Origin: an uncultured Anaerolineaceae bacterium
GTDB lineage: Bacteria; Chloroflexota; Anaerolineae; Anaerolineales; Anaerolineaceae
Assembly: GCA_927443345.1 (NCBI GenBank)
Contig: CAKMKJ010000035.1
Span: 28,286-92,285 of the forward strand
Length of the DNA stretch: 64,000 nucleotides
Direction: 5' to 3'
In this document: piece after piece, positions 35,451 through 43,848 of the stretch
Numbering within the stretch: the first letter of the stretch is position 1
Layout of the letters: the number at the start of each line of letters is the position of its first letter
Notes under the pieces: model-generated
Told to the model about the DNA's origin: nothing
Seen by the model: only the letters and a program-made list of their open reading frames with translations
Databases searched by the model: none
Translations under genes and position numbers: made by a program

Positions 35451-35846
35451 ATGAAAATAGCAATCATTACCGATGATGGAACATCCATAAGTCAACATTT
35501 CGGACGTGCAACCCACTATTTGGTGCTGACCATTGAAAATGGAAAGATCACCAACCGTGACATGCGCAGCAAGCTGGGACACAACCAATTTTCAGGTGAA
35601 TCACACGAAGAGCACCACGGCGAAAACCACGGCGTGGATGAAGCACACCATAATAAACATGCCCAAATGGCTGGCGCTATTGGTGATTGCGAAGCAGTGA
35701 TTTGCGGCGGCATGGGAATGGGCGCCTATCAAAGCATGCTAAGACTTAATATAAAACCGATCGTGACCGATTTGCAAGATATCGACGCTGTTGCCCAATC
35801 TTATTTCGCTGGTCAATTAGTCGATCACACTGAAAAACTGCACTAA
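35451..35846 (+). CDS. NifX/NifB-type Fe-Mo cofactor-binding domain protein, His-rich
   Basis: 131 residues of the dinitrogenase cofactor-binding fold (IAIITDDGTSISQHFGRA at the start, AVICGGMGMGAYQSML near the end). An inserted loop, about residues 45-65, is very rich in His and Glu (SHEEHHGENHGVDEAHHNKH). There is no nitrogenase gene in the window, so it is more likely a metal or iron-sulfur carrier of the MTH1175 type. It is 8 bp behind the XRE-cupin gene and 24 bp before an ArsR repressor. Confidence 0.88.
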   Translation: MKIAIITDDGTSISQHFGRATHYLVLTIENGKITNRDMRSKLGHNQFSGESHEEHHGENHGVDEAHHNKHAQMAGAIGDCEAVICGGMGMGAYQSMLRLNIKPIVTDLQDIDAVAQSYFAGQLVDHTEKLH

Positions 35847-35870
35847 AAATATTGAACAAAAGGTATACCT

Positions 35871-36197
35871 ATGGATGATCCAATAATTTATGAAATGCAA
35901 GCTGAGCTTTGTCATTGCATGAGCCAACCCGCCCGCCTTCAAATCTTGCATTTATTATTTGCTGGCCCGACAAACGTTGGAGATATTGCCAAGCAGACCG
36001 GTTTGGGTCAAACCACTGTCTCAAGGAATCTTGGAATTTTGCGGGGCAAAGGGATAGTTCTTACCGAACGACGTGGACAGGAAATCATTTACCGTGTGGC
36101 TAACCCTAAAATGGTTGAAGTCTGCAATTTAATGCGTGAAGTTCTTTCTGAACAACTCATAGAACGTTCGAAAATTTTTTCCGTTTCAAACAATTAA
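35871..36197 (+). CDS. ArsR-family transcriptional repressor
   Basis: 108 residues, a winged helix: LCHCMSQPARLQILHLL, DIAKQTGLGQTTVSRNLGILRGKGIV, TERRGQEIIYRVANPK. The CHC near residues 12-14 could be part of a metal site. Together with the His-rich neighbour this points to metal-dependent control. A strong terminator follows. Confidence 0.9.
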   Translation: MDDPIIYEMQAELCHCMSQPARLQILHLLFAGPTNVGDIAKQTGLGQTTVSRNLGILRGKGIVLTERRGQEIIYRVANPKMVEVCNLMREVLSEQLIERSKIFSVSNN

Positions 36198-36212
36198 TCA
36201 TCAGCATCCACT

Positions 36213-36250
36213 GATAACAAAACTCCCCAACGCTGGGGAGTTTTGTTATC
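36213..36250 (+). terminator. Rho-independent terminator after ArsR
   Basis: Seventeen-pair perfect stem GATAACAAAACTCCCCA/TGGGGAGTTTTGTTATC with a four-base loop. Confidence 0.85.
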
Positions 36251-36447
36251 AAGTGGTGTACACCGAAATGAATTAGTCAAAATTGGATTATTTACCTAAA
36301 TGTAATTGAACCGATAATTATTATAAGTTTTATAATGGATGTACTAGAACTATCCGAAATTACTCTATTTAAATGGATAGTTGATAGGTCAACGTGGTCT
36401 TTTTGTATTTAATCAGATTCTGTTGATCAAAAAAGCGGGATCCAACC

Positions 36448-36996
36448 TTGAAGATATCTGACTATCCAGACGACAAATTAATTGCTCAATGCATTGCTGG
36501 TCAGCAGTCTGCATGGGAGGAATTAATCGCGCGTTATGAAAAACTGATCTATTCCACCGCTCTTCGCACTGGTCTGCAACCCAATGAGGCGGATGAAGTA
36601 TTTCAGAATGTGTGCCTGATTTTGCTGAAGGAGCTAAAGCATTTACGTCAAACGAATAGTTTAGGTGCCTGGTTGGTGACTACTATTCGCAGAGAATGTT
36701 GGGCTCTTTGGCGGCATGAAAAAATAAATCTCGAAGAATTGGATGAGCAATTTGCCTCTGATGAATCTCCTGAAAATTTAGCACAGCATGTAGAGGATGC
36801 TCAAAAGGTAATTTCCGCTTTCAAACAATTGGGTGAACCCTGTCATCAACTATTATGGCGTCTTTATTTCAATGAAGAGAATACCTCATATGCTGAAATT
36901 GCACGAGACTTGAATATCTCACCAAACAGCATTGGCCCCACCCGTTCGCGCTGTCTTGAAAAGTTAAAAACCATTTTGATCAGTAACAACTTTTGA
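36448..36996 (+). CDS. ECF-type RNA polymerase sigma factor
   Basis: 182 residues: region 2 (about 10-80; SAWEELIARYEKLIYSTALRTGL, then the DEVFQNVCLILLKEL segment) and region 4 (about 125-180; LLWRLYFNEENTSYAEIARDLNISPNSIGPTRSRCLEKL). It overlaps or adjoins a zinc-finger/FecR protein, its likely anti-sigma partner. A 7-bp inverted repeat ACTATCC/GGATAGT (36349/36375) lies about 70 bp upstream of the start codon. Confidence 0.9.
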   Translation: MKISDYPDDKLIAQCIAGQQSAWEELIARYEKLIYSTALRTGLQPNEADEVFQNVCLILLKELKHLRQTNSLGAWLVTTIRRECWALWRHEKINLEELDEQFASDESPENLAQHVEDAQKVISAFKQLGEPCHQLLWRLYFNEENTSYAEIARDLNISPNSIGPTRSRCLEKLKTILISNNF

Positions 36997-37016
36997 TATT
37001 AGTGAATAAAAAGACG

Positions 37017-38111
37017 ATGGATAACAATACACATTACTCAACCGAACAACTCATAGACTTTCTGGAAGGTCGCCTGGACTCTTCATCGAGCTTTGCGTTG
37101 ACGAAGCATCTCGAAAGCGGATGCAAGGTTTGTAATGAAACGTTTGAAATATACAAACGCATGTTTTCAGCGATTCAAACACTACATTGGAAAACCCCTT
37201 CACCCAGTGCTCACAAAAAAGTAGTTCAAGCCTATTCAGAAAAATATCAAGCAAAAACAAAAACCAGGTGGTTGCCATTTTTTAGACCTGCATTTATTGC
37301 ACTTACAGTTTTGGCGTTAATTACTTTTGCTCTTCTCTTCAATCTGAACCCGGGGGTTGTATATGCCGGGTATCTTGAAAATGTGACCGGACAGGTCGAA
37401 ATGAAGGATCCAACGACAGGTTCGTGGCATACAGTAACACATGGTCAATCCGTGCCAATTAATGCTTCAATCCGCTCTTTGTCAGAGTCACAGGCAACTA
37501 TAAGATTCCCAGGCGGCGAACACACTCTATTAGGATCAGAATCTGAAGTCCAACTAATGGCATTGACACAATCTCAAGGATTATGGGAAATCTCGCTGGA
37601 ACAAGTAAGCGGACAAACCGAAAATCAGACTGCCCAAAAAACAGATTCATTTACAATTCGAACACAGGTCGGTATGGCTAACGGCCACAATGCTCATTTC
37701 ATTTTAAAAATTCTCCCACATGGGTCGGCCGAGATGCGCGTCCTCCAAGGGCAAGTAGAAATTCACACCCCTACTCAGAACTCAATCATTAATTCTGGAG
37801 AAATAGCAATCTTTCCATCGACAAATTCTACAGAGTTATCACCTGGAGATACTGATGGCAACCTTGATCCCTCTCCATATCCATCTCCGGAGTCATCAGA
37901 AACTGCCGAACCGACTTTGGTGCCAACGAAAACACCAAAAAATATAGTTATACCAACACAAACTCCAACCCCAAGTGATTCGTCTACAATTTCGGTTCCA
38001 ACGGATGGTGCCACCGATTCACCCATTTCCGATGTGGATTGCAGTCCTGGCAATTCAGGCGGCGCAGGAAATTCAGAAAATGCATACAATTCAGAAAGTG
38101 CCTGCAAATAA
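37017..38111 (+). CDS. Putative anti-sigma factor with zinc finger and FecR domain
   Basis: ATG 37017 (364 residues) is preferred; a TTG at 36993 overlapping the sigma stop is possible. The N-terminal segment has HLESGCKVCNE, a His-x3-Cys-x2-Cys anti-sigma zinc finger. One membrane helix (about 85-105, FIALTVLALITFALLF) leads to a FecR domain outside the cell (about 115-270: GQVEMKDPTTGSWHTVTHGQSV...). The tail is Pro/Thr/Ser-rich with TPTP linker and ends in Asn/Gly with two Cys. It should hold the sigma factor until a surface signal is received. Confidence 0.83.
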   Translation: MDNNTHYSTEQLIDFLEGRLDSSSSFALTKHLESGCKVCNETFEIYKRMFSAIQTLHWKTPSPSAHKKVVQAYSEKYQAKTKTRWLPFFRPAFIALTVLALITFALLFNLNPGVVYAGYLENVTGQVEMKDPTTGSWHTVTHGQSVPINASIRSLSESQATIRFPGGEHTLLGSESEVQLMALTQSQGLWEISLEQVSGQTENQTAQKTDSFTIRTQVGMANGHNAHFILKILPHGSAEMRVLQGQVEIHTPTQNSIINSGEIAIFPSTNSTELSPGDTDGNLDPSPYPSPESSETAEPTLVPTKTPKNIVIPTQTPTPSDSSTISVPTDGATDSPISDVDCSPGNSGGAGNSENAYNSESACK

Positions 38112-38172
38112 TGTGTAACTTGATGTACTAAATTTGATTTTTTATCCTCATATTAATCAAGAACATAATTAA

Positions 38173-38201
38173 TGGTAGTTTACTGGTAGATTTATTGGTA
38201 G
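38173..38201 (+). repeat. Three TGGTAG units at 11-12 bp spacing
   Basis: TGGTAG at 38173, 38184 and 38196. The helical-turn spacing could be a binding array; nothing else supports function. Confidence 0.35.
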
Positions 38202-38213
38202 AAGTTGAGACAA

Positions 38214-38245
38214 AGCGGCTCTCAGGGTAAAACCCGAGAGCCGCT
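38214..38245. terminator. GC-rich hairpin between convergent genes
   Basis: AGCGGCTCTC-a-GGG/CCC-g-AGAGCCGCT; no T-run. Confidence 0.55.
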
Positions 38246-38305
38246 CACATTTAATCTCAGAAAAACTTTGAAGTATTCTGTTATATGCTCAAATTAGTAA
38301 TAAGA

Positions 38306-39514
38306 TCAAGACAATACACGCACCTTGATCGTCCCCGGTACTGCCCATAACGCATCCAGAATTTCTATAGTAACCGTGCTGCTAACATCAAAAATAGCGT
38401 AACCAATTTCCTGTGTGGTGCGTAAAGATTGACCGGTGATATTAAAGTCACAGGCAGCAAACACCTGGCTAACACCTGCAATGACACCAGCGATATTCTT
38501 GTGGATGTGCAGAATACGGTGACTTTCTGTCTGCTGCTGCAACTCGATCTGCGGAAAATTGACACTCAAACGCGTATCACCTCTTGACAGAAAATGCAGC
38601 ATCTTGCTTGAGACGAATTCAGAGATCTCACGTTGTGCTTCTTGAGTGCTGCCGGCGACATGCGGCGTAAGCAGTGTATTTGGCAGCCCTTGCAGTGGGG
38701 AGTAAAATTTTTCCCCGCTATCTGGTTCCACCGGAAAAACGTCAACAGCCACACCTTTTAGTTTTCCGCTTTGCACACGCGCCGCCAAAGCATCAATATC
38801 CACCACAAAACCGCGGCTTAAATTAATAAAAATAGCGTCGTTCTTCATCATCTGAAACTGCGGCGCACCAATCAAATTAGTGTTTTCAATCTGCCCGCTC
38901 ACATGCACACTGACCACGTCTGCAACGCGTAAGGCTTCTTCCATGGTGTGCATACGCACTGCGTTGCCCAAACTCAGTTTTTCGCAATTGTCATAATAGA
39001 CAACATTCATCCCCAGGCTCTCGGCAAGTACACTCAATTGCGAACCAATGTTTCCATAGCCAATAATGCCCAGCGTTTTTCCACGCAGCTCAACAGATCC
39101 CGAGGCGGTTTTTTTCCAAATACCCTGGTGCATTTCATTATTTCGGTCAGGAATAAAACGCAGTAGTGCCAGCATGTGTCCCAGAGCCAGTTCTGCCACA
39201 CTGCGCGTGTTTGAGAAAGGAGCATTGAAGACTGGGATGCCAGCCTCAGAGCTGGCTGTCAAATTAATCTTATCCGTACCAATGCAAAAAGCACCGATGA
39301 CACTCAGCTTCTTTGAGACCTTGATCATTTCCGCGGTGACTTCGGTCTTTGACCTAACCCCTAAAGCCACGACATCTTTTAGGGATTCTTGAAGTTCTGC
39401 CTTGCCCAGGCTTTTGCTGAGGCATTCGACCTCGTAACCATGCGCTTCAAATGCACGGCATGCGTCGTTGTGGATGTTTTCGAGCAATAAGATTTTACCT
39501 TTACCATTAGCCAT
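38306..39514 (-). CDS. serA: D-3-phosphoglycerate dehydrogenase
   Basis: 402 residues, close to the 410 of E. coli SerA. NAD site GIIGYGNIGSQLSVLAESLGMNVVYYD, catalytic NLSRGFVVD and HVAGSTQEAQREI, and a C-terminal ACT regulatory domain (about 330-400). It oxidises 3-phosphoglycerate in serine synthesis and, in known cases, also reduces 2-oxoglutarate to D-2-hydroxyglutarate. It is divergent, across about 490 bp, from a FAD-linked 2-hydroxyacid dehydrogenase operon. Confidence 0.92.
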   Translation of the reverse strand: MANGKGKILLLENIHNDACRAFEAHGYEVECLSKSLGKAELQESLKDVVALGVRSKTEVTAEMIKVSKKLSVIGAFCIGTDKINLTASSEAGIPVFNAPFSNTRSVAELALGHMLALLRFIPDRNNEMHQGIWKKTASGSVELRGKTLGIIGYGNIGSQLSVLAESLGMNVVYYDNCEKLSLGNAVRMHTMEEALRVADVVSVHVSGQIENTNLIGAPQFQMMKNDAIFINLSRGFVVDIDALAARVQSGKLKGVAVDVFPVEPDSGEKFYSPLQGLPNTLLTPHVAGSTQEAQREISEFVSSKMLHFLSRGDTRLSVNFPQIELQQQTESHRILHIHKNIAGVIAGVSQVFAACDFNITGQSLRTTQEIGYAIFDVSSTVTIEILDALWAVPGTIKVRVLS

Positions 39515-40008
39515 GATTCAGAACTCCGTTTCAATGATGAAATAATAATTGCAGTACCCTTCTATTGCATTTTCAATACACAAGAAAAATGTCAAAATCG
39601 AAATAAATTGATAAAATTGCAATTACAAAGTGTCTATTGTACAGTATGCCCCCATTCTGATGTTAGTTAAAAACAGCAAGAATTTGCACTTTATCCAATG
39701 AGACTGGTCAATTTACATAAGACCAATCATCGCAAACAAATCAGATAACATGCAAATAGTGTTCAGGCTGGTTTTTAACCCTAACCGAGGTGGACAACAA
39801 TTACTCTATTATACGCAAAAATGGTTGTCTAGACGAATTGCTTTTTTTGTATTCTAAAGGTATTATTACACAATAATTTTTCAGAATTCCGATTCTTATT
39901 ACCTTAGATTCAAAAATTAAAGCAGATAATATTGGCAGGGTATTATTATTGCCATTATACTTTCTTGCAAGCTTCAAACAATAACCTGTTTGATCAGGAG
40001 ACTTTATT
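39515..40008. other. Divergent intergenic region, no gene seen
   Basis: 494 AT-rich bases between serA and the FAD oxidase operon. The minus-strand ORF 39801-40211 is mostly inside the oxidase gene and is not credible. No clear promoter motif or riboswitch stands out. Confidence 0.4.
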
Positions 40009-41655
40009 ATGCATGAAATAGTTGCCAATCCAGCGCCGCAATCTGATTTCTCCAATATCAAATGCATTGAGGGGTTCGACCGTATCCGTTCAGAATATTC
40101 AGCATACCTGTGTGATGAATCCAAGCTGACGCCCAAACCCTTTGATTTTCTATTCTTCCCCAAGGATGAAGCAGAACTCGCAGCGATCTTATGTGAAATG
40201 CAGCGCCGCAAGATTCACGTCACCATTGCAGCCGCTCGCACCGGTTTGGTTGGCGGAAGCGTCCCCTCGGATGGCGCGTTGGTCTCGCTGGAGCTGCTTG
40301 ATCAAGTGCAGGAAGTTTACTTTCACGCTGAATCAAATGAATGGCGGGTACGCGCGCAGACCAGTGTCAGCCTCAAAAGCCTGGAAACCATGCTGCGCTT
40401 CAAACAGTTCCCCACCCTTGACCAAAGCACGGATGCGGCGGTCAAACGAAACCTCGCGCAGTTCAAAGAGAATGCCGAGCATTTTTTCTACCCGCCAGAC
40501 CCCACCGAAATGAGCGCTTCGCTGGGCGGATCGGTGGTGACCAATGCATCCGGTGCGCGCACTTACCGTTACGGTCCGACCCGTGCCTGGGTTCGCGGTT
40601 TGCGTGTCTACCTGGCCAACGGCGAATATTTGGATATTCCGAGGGGTAAGTATTTCGCCTCCCCCGCCGGTCAGTTCGTGGTGTGGACTTCAAAAGGTGA
40701 AGCCTGCAATATTACCATCCCCGATTATGCACAGCCCAAAACCAAAAGCACCGCAGGCCTTTTCGCTGAGCCTGACATGGATTTGGTGGACCTTTTCATC
40801 GGCTCTGAAGGCGTCTTGGGGGTTGTCACCTCAGTTGAAGTGGCACTGGTCAAGAAAGAAGACAAGGTTTCCATCATCCAGTTTCTCGATTCTGATGAAC
40901 AAGCCGTTCAGTTGACTCTGGCGCTGCGCGCTGAAAAACGCTTGCAACTTGATTTTCTTGAGTTCTATTCAGGCAACGCTTTGAACTTGCTGCGCAATCT
41001 GCAAAAAACGGAACCCTCCACTGTGGGCATGCCGGTCATCCCTGATGATGCAAAATCCGCCATCTTCATTGAAATGAGCTTCGACCCTCATGCTGCTCAA
41101 CTTGATTTTTCAATCCTAGAAAAGGTCGTCGCCTCCTGCGGCGCGGATCTGGCACGCTCCTGGGCTGGTTACGAAAGCCGCGAGTTGGATCGGTTCAAGG
41201 TCTTCCGCCACATGGTGCCTGAGACCATCAACAGCATCCTCGCCGAACGCAAGAAACAGTATCCCGGCATACACAAACTCGGCACAGATATGGCCGTACC
41301 GGATGAACACCTCGAAGAAATATGGGCGCTCTACAAATCCCGCTGTGATGCGCTTGGGCTGGAATGGGCCGCCTTTGGACACATTGGCAACAACCACATC
41401 CATGTAAACATCATGCCGAGAAACATGGATGAACTCGAAAAGGGCATGCAGTTGTATGCAGAATTTGCCAAAAAGACGGTTGAGTTTGGCGGCGCAGTAT
41501 CAGCAGAACACGGCATCGGCAAGATTAAAAGCCATTTTCTACCCCTGATGTTTACCCCCGTGCAAATTCAACAAATGCGCAACGTGAAACAAGCCCTCGA
41601 CCCCAAGGGGTTGTTGAATCCCAATAACATCTTCCCCGCGGAGGTGCATGCATGA
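40009..41655 (+). CDS. FAD-linked 2-hydroxyacid dehydrogenase (GlcD/D2HGDH/D-LDH family)
   Basis: 548 residues: PCMH-type FAD-binding domain (about 45-290) with AAARTGLVGGSVP and DPTEMSASLGGSVVTNASGARTYRYG, then FAD-oxidase C-terminal domain with GHIGNNHIHVNI and SAEHGIGKIK. It oxidises a D-2-hydroxyacid and passes electrons to ETF. Overlap with etfB by ATGA. It could be D-lactate, glycolate or D-2-hydroxyglutarate dehydrogenase; serA next door favours the last, the ferredoxin-EtfA favours a bifurcating lactate enzyme. Confidence 0.9.
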   Translation: MHEIVANPAPQSDFSNIKCIEGFDRIRSEYSAYLCDESKLTPKPFDFLFFPKDEAELAAILCEMQRRKIHVTIAAARTGLVGGSVPSDGALVSLELLDQVQEVYFHAESNEWRVRAQTSVSLKSLETMLRFKQFPTLDQSTDAAVKRNLAQFKENAEHFFYPPDPTEMSASLGGSVVTNASGARTYRYGPTRAWVRGLRVYLANGEYLDIPRGKYFASPAGQFVVWTSKGEACNITIPDYAQPKTKSTAGLFAEPDMDLVDLFIGSEGVLGVVTSVEVALVKKEDKVSIIQFLDSDEQAVQLTLALRAEKRLQLDFLEFYSGNALNLLRNLQKTEPSTVGMPVIPDDAKSAIFIEMSFDPHAAQLDFSILEKVVASCGADLARSWAGYESRELDRFKVFRHMVPETINSILAERKKQYPGIHKLGTDMAVPDEHLEEIWALYKSRCDALGLEWAAFGHIGNNHIHVNIMPRNMDELEKGMQLYAEFAKKTVEFGGAVSAEHGIGKIKSHFLPLMFTPVQIQQMRNVKQALDPKGLLNPNNIFPAEVHA

Positions 41656-42452
41656 AAATAGTGGTCTGCATCAAACAGGTGCCTGAAGTCACCAATGTGC
41701 AGGTGGACCCCGAAACGGGAACCCTGATTCGTGAAGGCGTCAAATCCATCCTCAACCCGTTCTGCGAATACGCGCTGGATCATGCCGTTCGCCTCGAGCA
41801 AGAATTTGACGATGTTTCAATATCAGTCATCAGTATGGGGCCGCCGCAGGCTAAAGATGCGCTGCTGCGCTGCCTCGAGCTTGGCGCGGATGAGGGCATT
41901 CTGGTCACTGACCGCAAATTTGCCGGTGCGGATTCATGGGTCACAGCGCTGACCCTGGCCGAAGCCATCCGCTTGACGGTGCCAGATTATGACCTGATCC
42001 TGGTGGGCAAGCAGGCTATTGACGGCGACACCGCCCAAGTTGGCCCTGAAATCGCCGAAATCCTCTCGCTGCCCCAGATCACTTACGGCATCGAGGTTGG
42101 CTTAAGCAGCACCAGGAAACAGGTAAGAGTGAAACAGGAAGTCGAACGCGGATACGAAGTGGTTGAAGCTTCTTTGCCCGCGCTGGTCACTTGCAGCAAG
42201 GGTGAAGTGGTTCGCCGCGCGCCCTCCTTTTTGGATGTGCTCAACGCCCGAAAGAAACCCATGCGCAGCGTCAGCGCTGACGACCTAAGAATCCCCGCAG
42301 AAGAATTGGGGCTCAAAGGGTCTTTCACACAGGTGGTTAAAGTATTCCCGCCTCCAGGAAAGAAATGCGGAAGGCTGCTGCAGAACCTTGAAACCGACCA
42401 GGCTGCCGCCGAGATTTTTAATTTTCTCAAAGAAAAACGTTTTATAGAATGA
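41652..42452 (+). CDS. etfB: Electron transfer flavoprotein beta subunit
   Basis: 266 residues. Starts MKIVVCIKQVPEV, has the conserved LNPFCEYALDHAVRL, the AMP/FAD region VGKQAIDGDTAQVGPEIAEIL and the VEASLPALVTC signature. It overlaps the FAD oxidase by ATGA and lies 25 bp before etfA. Bifurcating EtfB proteins bind FAD instead of AMP here; the sequence resembles that group (VGKQAIDGDTAQVGP), but this needs alignment. Confidence 0.93.
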   Translation: MKIVVCIKQVPEVTNVQVDPETGTLIREGVKSILNPFCEYALDHAVRLEQEFDDVSISVISMGPPQAKDALLRCLELGADEGILVTDRKFAGADSWVTALTLAEAIRLTVPDYDLILVGKQAIDGDTAQVGPEIAEILSLPQITYGIEVGLSSTRKQVRVKQEVERGYEVVEASLPALVTCSKGEVVRRAPSFLDVLNARKKPMRSVSADDLRIPAEELGLKGSFTQVVKVFPPPGKKCGRLLQNLETDQAAAEIFNFLKEKRFIE

Positions 42453-42477
42453 TTGGCCGACAAGGAAGAGATGACTC

Positions 42478-43680
42478 ATGTTAATCATTGATCATGAACG
42501 CTGTACGTTATGCAAATTATGTATTCGTAGCTGCCCGTTTGGCGCGTTTTTCGTTGAAGAGAACTTGCTCCAGGTTAATGAAAGCTGCACCTTGTGCGGA
42601 ACCTGCACCAACGTATGCCGCTTTAATGCACTGCATATCGAGCGAAAGCTGGCGTCGAGTGAAGAACTGGCGAAGTATAAGGGTGTGATGGTGTGGATTG
42701 AACTGGATGATGCCGCAGACTTGCCCAAGCCCAAAAAGGTTTCACTTGAATTGCTCGGCAAAGGCCATCAGCTCGCGAACGACCTGGGTGAAGAACTGAT
42801 TGCCGTGGTTCTGACGGATTCAGAAGCAGTTGATCTGCAAACACCGGGGCATTACGGCGCCGATCGGGTTATCTTGTGCCGTCATGACCTGCTTAAAACC
42901 TACTCCACGGATGGATTCACCAGTGTGCTGTGTGCGGTCATTTCGTCCAACAAACCGGCGGTCGTGCTTTATGGCGCCACCCCCCACGGACGCGACCTCG
43001 CGCCCCGCGTAGCTGCCCGCCTGAAACTTGGCCTGACCGCAGATTGCACCGGGCTTGAAATTGACGAAAAAAGACAATTGGTGCAGACCCGCCCGGCCTT
43101 TGGCGGAAACATCATGGCATCCATTATTACCCCCTATAACCGTCCACAAACCTCCACCGTGCGACCTAATGTATTCCCCATCCCCGCGCTGGATGATAAA
43201 CATCAAGCCGTGGTTGAGAACTTCACCGTCACTTTGACCAAAGCTGCCATCCGCACCCGGGTGGTTGAAAAGAACTACATCGAAGAAGGCTGCGAAGAAA
43301 GCATCGAAAATGCCAGAGTATTAGTGGCTGCCGGCAGAGGCTGCCAGAAAGCCTCCAACCTTGAGCTTTTGCGCACCCTGGCCTGTCAGTTGGGCGGGGG
43401 CCTAGCCGGTTCACGCGCCATCGTTGAGCAGGGCTGGATTCCGCACACCCAACAAGTGGGTCAATCTGGCACCACGGTTGGCCCTGAACTCTACATCGCC
43501 GCCGGCATCAGCGGCGCCATTCAACACCAGGTGGGCATGAGCTCCTCCAAAACCATCATCGCTGTCAACAAAGACCCTGAAGCCGCCATCTTCAAATTGG
43601 CTGATCTGGGTGTTGTTGGCGATGCGCAAGAAATCCTGCCAAAACTCTCGAAGCTGATCGAGCAGGATGTGCAAAAGTAA
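42478..43680 (+). CDS. etfA: Electron transfer flavoprotein alpha subunit with N-terminal ferredoxin domain
   Basis: 400 residues: two 4Fe-4S motifs at the N-terminus (CTLCKLCIRSCPFGAF and CTLCGTCTNVCRFNAL, residues about 9-55), then the EtfA domain ending GISGAIQHQVGMSSSKTIIAVNKDPEA. This domain order matches LctC of the electron-bifurcating lactate dehydrogenase of Acetobacterium woodii. The operon order dehydrogenase-EtfB-EtfA gives a complete LctBCD-like complex coupling NAD(H), hydroxyacid and ferredoxin. Confidence 0.94.
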   Translation: MLIIDHERCTLCKLCIRSCPFGAFFVEENLLQVNESCTLCGTCTNVCRFNALHIERKLASSEELAKYKGVMVWIELDDAADLPKPKKVSLELLGKGHQLANDLGEELIAVVLTDSEAVDLQTPGHYGADRVILCRHDLLKTYSTDGFTSVLCAVISSNKPAVVLYGATPHGRDLAPRVAARLKLGLTADCTGLEIDEKRQLVQTRPAFGGNIMASIITPYNRPQTSTVRPNVFPIPALDDKHQAVVENFTVTLTKAAIRTRVVEKNYIEEGCEESIENARVLVAAGRGCQKASNLELLRTLACQLGGGLAGSRAIVEQGWIPHTQQVGQSGTTVGPELYIAAGISGAIQHQVGMSSSKTIIAVNKDPEAAIFKLADLGVVGDAQEILPKLSKLIEQDVQK

Positions 43681-43848
43681 CCAATTTCGTGAATAAATAA
43701 ACTTTACGAAAGATGTTCTTTCTTAATTGAACATTTGTTTAGACTTAATCAAATTTCATTCCTTTATTCGATAAATCTTATGTGCGATTTGTTGCCTCTT
43801 GACCGTTATAATAAACTTGATAATTTATGCCGATTAGAGGACGTGATC

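Noticed and set aside
35451-35846. Nitrogen-fixation gene reading of the NifX-like protein
   Set aside because: No nif genes nearby; the fold is widespread outside nitrogen fixers.
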